Assembly (NCBI GenBank): GCA_964420125.1
Contig: CAYQQQ010000007.1
Location: 62,001-126,000 of the forward strand
Source of the DNA: CAYQQQ01 sp964420125
GTDB lineage: Bacteria > Actinomycetota > Acidimicrobiia > Acidimicrobiales > Microtrichaceae
DNA: 64,000 nucleotides
Direction: 5' to 3'
In this document: positions 58,004-64,000 of the stretch, piece after piece
How positions within the stretch are numbered: the first letter of the stretch is position 1
How the letters are laid out: each line of letters starts with the position of its first letter
The notes under the pieces: generated by a model
Told to the model about the DNA's origin: nothing
What the model saw: only the letters and a program-made list of their open reading frames with translations
Database searches by the model: none
Program-made: the position numbers and the translations under genes

Positions 58004-60192
58004 CGTCGCTCCGACCGTCGCTCGCGGAGGAAGCGGGCTCGCTCCACGAGGTGACCGAGCGCGGCGACGGCGCGATCGGCCGAGGCGTAGCACAGGCGGC
58101 CGTTGGCCCTGAGCGTGGCAGGTCCGGCGTTGTCGGGGAACGCCACCGCCAGCTCCGTGGCGCTGAGGATCGGCTTGCCGGTGGCGATGGACACGTCGAC
58201 CGCCGCTTGGGCGAAGCGGGCGTCCTGTCGCTCGTGGTAGGCCACGATCCGCTCCACCCCGTGGGGGTCGCCGTCGTGGCCGTGGAAGCCGCCCTCCCGC
58301 AGCATCCGGGCCTGGTTCGACTGGATGCCCAGCCCGAGGTGGATCACCGCGTCGACGGCGGGATGCTCGGCGATGAGGGCCAGCACCAAGGGGATGGTGT
58401 CGCGGGTCTCTCCTCCGGCGAGGTCGACGGGGTTGTTGCGGCTCCATCGCGGGGGCAGGTGCTCGTCGATGGCCGCTCGGAGGTCATCTGGCAGATCCAG
58501 CAGCTCGAGCTCGGGATGGCGGACGATGGCGTCGGCGGTGACCACCCCCCATCCCCCGGCAGTCGTCATCACCACCACCCGGTTGCCGGTCGGCAGCGGT
58601 TGGGTGGCGAAGGTCGCGGCCGCCTCGAACGCCTCCTCCACCGTCGACGCCCGGTTGATGCCGAACTGGCGGCACAGGCCGTCGAAGGTGCGGTCGTCGG
58701 TGGCGAGGGACCCGGTGTGGCTGGCCGCGGCGCGTGCCCCTCCGGCGGTGGCGCCGCCCTTCAGCACCACCACCGGCATCGCCTCCGCCGCCCGTGCAAG
58801 TGCGTCGGCGACCACGCGGCCGTCCTGGATGCCTTCGAGGTAGGCGAGTCCCACCGTGGTGGCGGGATCCTCGGCGTAGTGCTCCAACAGGTCGCCCACG
58901 GACGTGGCCGCCGCGTTGCCGGCGGAGACCGCTCGTGAGATCCCCACCCCCGTGGCGCAGGACCAGTTGAGGAAGCTCGAGACGAAGTTGCCCGACTGGC
59001 TCGCCACCGCGATCGAGCCCGCCGGCGGGTACGGAGCCACGATCTGGGCGCAGAGCCGTGCCGGCGTGGAGACCACGCCCTGGCCGTTGGGACCGATCAG
59101 GAGCATGCCGAGCGAGTCGCACAGCTCGACGAGGTCGTCCTCGGCGCGTCGCCCCTCCTCCCCGGCTTCGCCGTAGCCGGCGGAGGTCACGAACGCGGCG
59201 GTGATGCCCCGCTCAGCCGCAGCCCGGAGGAGGGCGGGATTCGCTGAGGCGGGAGTGCACATGACGACGAGGTCGATCTCCCCTGGGGGCAGGTCGTCGA
59301 TGGTGGTGGCGCACCGCACGCCCAGGACCTCCGCACCGTCTCGGTTGGTGGCGAAGACCCCGCCCTGGTAGCCGGCGGCGAGGATGTTGTGCAGGCTCAC
59401 GAAGCCGAACTTGCCGGGATGGGTCGACGCGCCGGCCACCAGCACTCCGCGAGGTTCGAAGAGCGCCTCGAAGTGGGCGCGGTCGTGCGTGGCCCTCCGG
59501 GCAGGGGGATCCCCTGCCCGACGGCCCCCGAGAGCGTCGTCGAGCTCGACGAGGGCATCCACCGCGACGGGCTTCCCGTCGCAGAGCACCAGTGGGTTGA
59601 GGTCGACCGAGAAGATGCGGGGATCGGCCACCACCGCGTCCGACAGGGCCAGGAGCACGTCGGCCACCGCGTCGCGATCGACCGGCGGCTCGCCCCGGAA
59701 CGGTCCCAGGATCGCCGCAGTGCTCAACGAGGCCACCATGTCCCTCGCGGTGGCGCGGTCGATCGGAGCGAGCCGCACGGTGACGTCGCCGAGGGCCTCG
59801 GTCAGCACGCCACCGACGCCCAGCAGGACGGTCGGTCCGAACTGCGGATCCCGAGCCACCCCGGCGATCAGCTCCCGAAGGCCGGAGATCATGGGGGCCA
59901 CGAGCACACCGACGGCGGCGTCCTCGGGACGTGCGGCTGCGAGCAGCCGCTCGGCCGCCTCGGCGACGGAGTCGGGGGTTGTGAGCCCGAGGCGCACCAG
60001 GCCGCGCTCCGTCTTGTGCGCGATGCCCTCACCGCACAGCTTCAGCGCCACCGGCAGCCCGATCTCTTCTGCGGCGTCGACGGCCTCGGCGACGGTGGTG
60101 GCGAGGACCTCGGGCGGGAAGGGCACGCCGTGGGCCCCCAGCAGGGCCTTGGAGTCCGCTTCGGACAGGGTGCGCGTGCTCGGGCGGGACAT
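58000..60192 (-). CDS. ADP-forming acyl-CoA synthetase family protein, ATP-grasp domain first
   Basis: A 730-residue NDP-forming acyl-CoA synthetase. Residues about 1-220 form the ATP-grasp part (LPVALKLCGEGIAHKTERGL, then LLGVGGVLTEALGDVTVRLA and FSVDLNPLVLCDGKPVAVDA). The CoA-binding Rossmann domain follows (about 240-370, VLVAGASTHPGKFGFVSLHN). Next come the succinyl-CoA-ligase domains with VASQSGNFVSS and the phospho-His region ASHTGSLA. Single-chain Acs/Pat-type proteins more often put the CoA-binding part first. It makes acyl-CoA from acid, ATP and CoA; substrate unknown. Confidence 0.85.
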   Translation of the reverse strand: MSRPSTRTLSEADSKALLGAHGVPFPPEVLATTVAEAVDAAEEIGLPVALKLCGEGIAHKTERGLVRLGLTTPDSVAEAAERLLAAARPEDAAVGVLVAPMISGLRELIAGVARDPQFGPTVLLGVGGVLTEALGDVTVRLAPIDRATARDMVASLSTAAILGPFRGEPPVDRDAVADVLLALSDAVVADPRIFSVDLNPLVLCDGKPVAVDALVELDDALGGRRAGDPPARRATHDRAHFEALFEPRGVLVAGASTHPGKFGFVSLHNILAAGYQGGVFATNRDGAEVLGVRCATTIDDLPPGEIDLVVMCTPASANPALLRAAAERGITAAFVTSAGYGEAGEEGRRAEDDLVELCDSLGMLLIGPNGQGVVSTPARLCAQIVAPYPPAGSIAVASQSGNFVSSFLNWSCATGVGISRAVSAGNAAATSVGDLLEHYAEDPATTVGLAYLEGIQDGRVVADALARAAEAMPVVVLKGGATAGGARAAASHTGSLATDDRTFDGLCRQFGINRASTVEEAFEAAATFATQPLPTGNRVVVMTTAGGWGVVTADAIVRHPELELLDLPDDLRAAIDEHLPPRWSRNNPVDLAGGETRDTIPLVLALIAEHPAVDAVIHLGLGIQSNQARMLREGGFHGHDGDPHGVERIVAYHERQDARFAQAAVDVSIATGKPILSATELAVAFPDNAGPATLRANGRLCYASADRAVAALGHLVERARFLRERRSERR

Positions 60193-60267
60193 CCGGGCAT
60201 GGTACGACCCGCGAACTGCGCTGGCCGAACGGCCCGGTGCCGGGGGCATCCTTGTAGCCTCCGGCAG

Positions 60268-61521
60268 ATGCGAGGCATCATCGAGGGCTTCTACGGCGTC
60301 CCGTGGAGCTGGGACGAGCGACGCGCCGTGTGCAGGGCCCTTGCCGCCGCCGGCATGGACACCTACGTCTACGCCCCGAAGGACGACCCTCTGCACCGGG
60401 AGCGCTGGCGTGAGCCCTACGACGACGGGTTCCTGCGCGACCTGGGCCAGCTGGTGGAGGACGACACGCTGAGGGTGGGCTTCGCCATCTCCCCCGGGCT
60501 GTCCATGGACCCGGGCGACCACGCCGATCGGGCGGCGCTGATGGTCAAGCTGGAGCCCGTCGTCGAGCAGGGGGTCACGTTGATCGGACTCCTGCTCGAC
60601 GACATCCCCCCAGCGGACGGCCTGGGTGACGCCCACGGGCACCTCACCCAGTGGCTGCGCGACGCCCTGCCGGCCGAGGTGGAGCTGTTCATGGTCCCGC
60701 TCCACTACACCGGCGTCGTGAGCACGCCGTACCTGGAGCAGCTCGCTCGGTGGGTGCCCGAGGACGTGCCCGTCGGCTGGACAGGCCCTCACGTGGTGAA
60801 CGACGTGATCCGCGTGGAGGACGCCGAGGCTTGGGCTGATGTGATGGGAGGGCGTCGGCCCCTTCTGTGGGACAACACGCCGTGCAATGACGTGGTCATG
60901 TCCGACCGACTCCACCTCGGTGCGCTGCGGGGGCGCGACCCCGAGCTGCCGGGCCACCTGGCCGGGTACCTCGCCAACCCGATGCGGCAGGCGGCCGCCT
61001 CGGTGCCCCCGCTGATCTCGGCGGCAGCCTGGCTGCGCGGCGAGGACCCTCTGCAGGCGTGGCAGGACGCCGTGGGCGATGCCGCAGTGCTGGCCGAGGC
61101 CTGTGATCCCCGGGTACTTCCGTCCCTGTGCGACGCCGCGCTGGACGGCGACGACGCAGCGATGGTTGCTCTGGAGTCGTTCCTGTCGACGGCATCGGCG
61201 TGCACCGACGGTGGTCTGGGCCACGGCGTGGAGCCTTGGGTGGCACAGGTCCGCCAGGAGGCCGCCGTGGCCGCGCTGGCCCTGGACACCCTCCGCCGCC
61301 CGGTGGCCGAGGCGGCGCCGCTGCTCGCGGTGCTCGTGCTGCTCTGGCCACCCTTGCGGCGGGCCGAGGCGTCGGTGTTCGGTGGGCGCGGGGGCACGCG
61401 GCCGATGATGGGTCAGGACGAGCGCTCCAACTGGTATGCCGCAGCGGGGGCATGGCTGCCACCCGCCAGCGTGGTCGACCGCCTGGTGGCCGCCGCGCAC
61501 GACCGGCTGAGCGCCCGCTGA
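60268..61521 (+). CDS. GH84 beta-N-acetylglucosaminidase-like protein, cytoplasmic
   Basis: A 417-residue glycosidase. It begins with GIIEGFYGVPWSWDERRAV, the family's opening strand, followed by YVYAPKDDPLHRERWREPYD. LLLDDIPP carries the paired Asp of the substrate-assisted mechanism (about residue 113), then WTGPHVVNDV and LLWDNTPCND bind the N-acetyl group and complete the barrel. Bacterial GH84 enzymes such as NagJ are often secreted and large. This one lacks a signal peptide and extra modules, so it acts inside the cell, perhaps on imported or recycled N-acetylglucosaminides. Confidence 0.9.
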   Translation: MRGIIEGFYGVPWSWDERRAVCRALAAAGMDTYVYAPKDDPLHRERWREPYDDGFLRDLGQLVEDDTLRVGFAISPGLSMDPGDHADRAALMVKLEPVVEQGVTLIGLLLDDIPPADGLGDAHGHLTQWLRDALPAEVELFMVPLHYTGVVSTPYLEQLARWVPEDVPVGWTGPHVVNDVIRVEDAEAWADVMGGRRPLLWDNTPCNDVVMSDRLHLGALRGRDPELPGHLAGYLANPMRQAAASVPPLISAAAWLRGEDPLQAWQDAVGDAAVLAEACDPRVLPSLCDAALDGDDAAMVALESFLSTASACTDGGLGHGVEPWVAQVRQEAAVAALALDTLRRPVAEAAPLLAVLVLLWPPLRRAEASVFGGRGGTRPMMGQDERSNWYAAAGAWLPPASVVDRLVAAAHDRLSAR

Positions 61522-61536
61522 GGATCGGCGCGACCG

Positions 61537-62571
61537 GTGCCGTCCTCATCCCTGGTGCGCTGCGCCGTCGCCGCGTCCGAGCACCCGTTGCCCGCCGAGT
61601 CCACGGGAGAGGTCGCCGGCCACCTGCTCGACGCAGGCCTCCGGGGTGCCGACATGTTGGTCGTGGCCGTCGCCGCCGGCCTCTCGGGAGCGCTCGAGGA
61701 CGTCGCCACGACGCTGGCGAGCCTCGTGGATGCACGGCACTGCCTCGGCGTGTGCAGCTCCGACCTCGTCGGCGGGGGCCGCTGCCTCGGACCGGGAGGG
61801 CTGGTCGCTCTGGCCGTTGCGGGTGCGCCGTGGCAGGCGACACGACTCTCCGCGGATGCTCGTCTTCCGCCGGCCGTCGCCGCCGGTGCGGTGCCGGCGC
61901 TGGTGGTCGCACCCCCCGGCACCCCGCCCCCCTCGGCACCCGCAGCACTCGGCGGGTGCGCTCCCGCGCTGCCCGTGTCCGTGCACCTCGACGGCCGGGA
62001 TGCACCCGACGGCGCCGTCGCGTGGTGCGAAGCCGACGACGGCGCCCGAGTGGCGCGGCTGGGCGGCTGGCGGCCGATCGGCCCGCCGTGGAGAGCCGAT
62101 GGCACCGATGCAGGTGTGGCAACGCTCGACGGCCTGCCGGCGGCGGAGGTGGTGCTGGGCGAGCTCGCCGCCCTCGCGGAGCCGATCCGTGATCAGCTGA
62201 TCGACGTCGCGCTGCGCGTCCGGCGTGGGGAAGCCGGGCAGGAGCTGGTGTCGCTGGGCGTCGGCGAGTCCCGGGACGTGCTGCGGACGTCGGTCCCGGT
62301 GCGCCCCGGGGATGCGGTGGAGCTGGTCGTGCGCGACGCCAGGGCCCTCACCCTCGAGCTGGAGCGCCGCTTCGAAGCACCTCGTCCGCCCGCGGCGTTG
62401 GTGTGCTCGCCGCTGCTGGGCACCGGCTCGGTGCTCGTGGACCCGCGCCGGGCGGCGACCCGCCTGGCGAGGACGGTGGCCTCCTCGAGCAGAGAGCACC
62501 CGGTCATCGGGCTCGCGCTGGACGTGGGCGACAGGCCGGCACCGGTGTCGATCCTCCTGTGCGGGGCCTGA
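61537..62571 (+). CDS. FIST-domain protein
   Basis: A 344-residue protein with a FIST_N-like first half (ADMLVVAVAAGLSGALEDVA, HCLGVCSSDLVGGGRCLGPG) and a FIST_C second half (GWRPIGPPWRADGTDAGVAT, LDGLPAAEVVLGELA; VCSPLLGTGSVLVDP). FIST domains are proposed sensors of small ligands such as amino acids in signalling proteins; here there is no kinase or other output domain. It starts with GTG 15 bp after the GH84 stop and so shares its transcript. Transketolase follows 73 bp later. Confidence 0.75.
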   Translation: MPSSSLVRCAVAASEHPLPAESTGEVAGHLLDAGLRGADMLVVAVAAGLSGALEDVATTLASLVDARHCLGVCSSDLVGGGRCLGPGGLVALAVAGAPWQATRLSADARLPPAVAAGAVPALVVAPPGTPPPSAPAALGGCAPALPVSVHLDGRDAPDGAVAWCEADDGARVARLGGWRPIGPPWRADGTDAGVATLDGLPAAEVVLGELAALAEPIRDQLIDVALRVRRGEAGQELVSLGVGESRDVLRTSVPVRPGDAVELVVRDARALTLELERRFEAPRPPAALVCSPLLGTGSVLVDPRRAATRLARTVASSSREHPVIGLALDVGDRPAPVSILLCGA

Positions 62572-62644
62572 CAGCTCGGAGTGCATCGGCATCATCCGGG
62601 CATCGGTAGCATGCCGGGGTCGAACGCGAGCGAACGGACGGACC

Positions 62645-64000
62645 ATGGCCGAGATGGACAGCAGCGACCCAGAGCTCGAGCGCCGAGCCATCGATGTGGT
62701 GAGAGCTCTCGCCATGGATGCACCTCACGCCGCGAGCTCTGGTCATCAGGGCACCGCCATGGCGCTCGCTCCCCTGGCTCACGTGCTGTGGACCCGCGTG
62801 CTCCGCTACGACGCGGAGGCCCCCGACTGGCCCGACCGCGACCGCTTCATCCTCAGCTGCGGACACGCCTCGGTGCTGCTCTACTCGATGCTGCACCTCA
62901 CCGGCTACGACCTGTCGATGCAGGACCTGCGCGAGTTCCGTCAGTGGGGATCGCGCACCCCGGGCCACCCCGAGCGCGGGCACACGCCCGGGGTCGAGGT
63001 GACCACGGGGCCGCTGGGCCAGGGGTTCGCCAACGGCGTGGGGATGGCAGTGGCCGAGCAGTCGCTGCGCGCTCGGTTCGGCTCGGAGGTGTGCGATCAC
63101 CACATCTACGCCGTCGTGTCCGACGGCGACCTCTCCGAGGGCGTCAGCCACGAGGCGGCATCCCTGGCCGGCCATCTGGGCCTCGGGCGGCTCGTGTACG
63201 TCTACGACGACAACCACATCTCCATCGACGGTCCCACCGAGCTCGCCCTGACCGATGACGCGGTCCGGCGCTTCCAGGCCTACGGGTGGCACGTCGTCCA
63301 GCTGGGTGAGGCGGCGGAGGACCTCGACGCGATGGAGGCTGCGCTGCGGGAGGGAGCAGCCGAGCAGGAGCGACCGAGCCTCGTCGTCCTGCGCACCCAC
63401 ATCGCCACGCCGTCGCCGAAGCACACCGACGACCCGGCCGCGCACGGACTCGCCTTCTCCGCCGAGGACATCGCCGCCACCAAGGCCGTGATGGGCCTAC
63501 CCGACGAGCCGTTCCACGTGCCGGCAGAGGTGGCCGACCTCTACCGCATGGCAGGTGGACGAGGCCGCGTGGCACGTCTCGACTGGGAGCAGCGCAGCGC
63601 CTCCGCCCTGGCGGGTCGCGAGGCGGAGTGGGAGGCGTCGCTGGGGAGCCGGCCGCTGGGCAGCGGGTGGGCCGAGACCCTGCCCCGCTTCGAACCCGGG
63701 GAGTCGCCGGCGACTCGCGTGGCGAACCAGAAGGTGCTCGCCGCCGTGGACGCCGCAGTGCCGGGTGTGCAGTCGGGGTCGGCCGACCTCACCGGCAACA
63801 CCGGGACCAAGTTGCCCGATGCGGCCGCGCTGTCGACCGCGGAGCGGGGAGGTCGCCAGGTGCACTTCGGCATCCGGGAGCACGCCATGGGCTCGATGCT
63901 CGTCGGCGCCGCGCTCCACGGTGGTGTGCTGCCCGTCGGTGGCACCTTCCTGGTGTTCTCCGACTACATGCGTCCGGCGGTGCGGTTGGCTGCGTTGAGC
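62645..64000 (+). CDS. tkt: Transketolase, 3'-truncated by the window
   Basis: The first 452 codons of a transketolase. HQGTAMALAPLAHVLWTRVL is the start of the TPP-binding domain. The GHASVLLYS loop, RTPGHPERGHTPGVEVTTGP, LGQGFANGVGMAVAEQSL and GDLSEGVSHEAASLAGHLGL (GDG-like TPP/Mg motif, here SDGDLSEG) follow, and DDNHISIDGPTE matches the family. The second domain begins with a Glu-bearing IREHAMG before the window ends. It exchanges two-carbon units in the pentose phosphate pathway. Start at ATG after a short upstream gap. Confidence 0.94.
   Translation, partial: MAEMDSSDPELERRAIDVVRALAMDAPHAASSGHQGTAMALAPLAHVLWTRVLRYDAEAPDWPDRDRFILSCGHASVLLYSMLHLTGYDLSMQDLREFRQWGSRTPGHPERGHTPGVEVTTGPLGQGFANGVGMAVAEQSLRARFGSEVCDHHIYAVVSDGDLSEGVSHEAASLAGHLGLGRLVYVYDDNHISIDGPTELALTDDAVRRFQAYGWHVVQLGEAAEDLDAMEAALREGAAEQERPSLVVLRTHIATPSPKHTDDPAAHGLAFSAEDIAATKAVMGLPDEPFHVPAEVADLYRMAGGRGRVARLDWEQRSASALAGREAEWEASLGSRPLGSGWAETLPRFEPGESPATRVANQKVLAAVDAAVPGVQSGSADLTGNTGTKLPDAAALSTAERGGRQVHFGIREHAMGSMLVGAALHGGVLPVGGTFLVFSDYMRPAVRLAALS

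Overview
The window is high-GC bacterial DNA, densely coded, with many GTG/TTG starts and many ATGA/GTGA stop-start overlaps. A complete Pup-proteasome locus (arc, dop, pup, prcB, prcA, pafA, pafB, pafC) is followed on the same strand by lepB, tatB/tatC and a HelY-type helicase. This places the organism in the Actinomycetota. Together with a double-length ThyX, actinobacterial DUF families and fatty/sterol acyl-CoA genes, it suggests a lineage such as Acidimicrobiia; that finer placement is inference.

1-13 kb: end of gcvT facing gcvP, and gcvP is preceded by a tandem glycine riboswitch. Then come a CDF metal exporter coupled to a degenerate dehydrogenase-like gene, an orphan CoxS-CoxM pair with no large subunit, an ECF sigma factor coupled to a small unknown protein and an MscS-like membrane protein, an esterase, a Maf/YceF pyrophosphatase, a YqgE protein and an EcsC-like protein. 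13-25 kb: a module of two convergent transcripts (secreted esterase lipoprotein, TetR regulator, acetoacetate-decarboxylase-like enzyme and alcohol dehydrogenase, facing a second lipoprotein). Its two outer promoters carry near-identical 16-bp palindromes. Beside it lies a two-gene acyl-CoA dehydrogenase unit behind a KstR-like site.

25-33 kb: HAD phosphatase, enoyl-CoA hydratase behind a palindrome, Nudix, GNAT, an acidic zinc-binding DUF4193-like protein, double ThyX, an M20 amidohydrolase and a zinc-free MDR oxidoreductase. 33-51 kb: the long leftward Pup-proteasome/Tat/HelY series. Its most unusual point is the prcB-prcA junction. There a perfect 80-bp tandem duplication creates two identical 27-codon mini-ORFs, each joined to its neighbours by ATGA overlaps. 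A GH43-like lipoprotein and a DapB-like dehydrogenase sit between dop and arc.

51-64 kb: ferredoxin, MarP-like protease, TrmI tRNA methyltransferase, a TtuA-like thiolase with a sulfur-carrier protein ending in GGA, small membrane proteins, a LON-domain protein, a D-Ala-D-Ala carboxypeptidase coupled to an acyl-CoA synthetase with ATP-grasp first, a GH84 hexosaminidase, a FIST protein and the start of a transketolase. I saw no rRNA, tRNA, transposon or CRISPR array.
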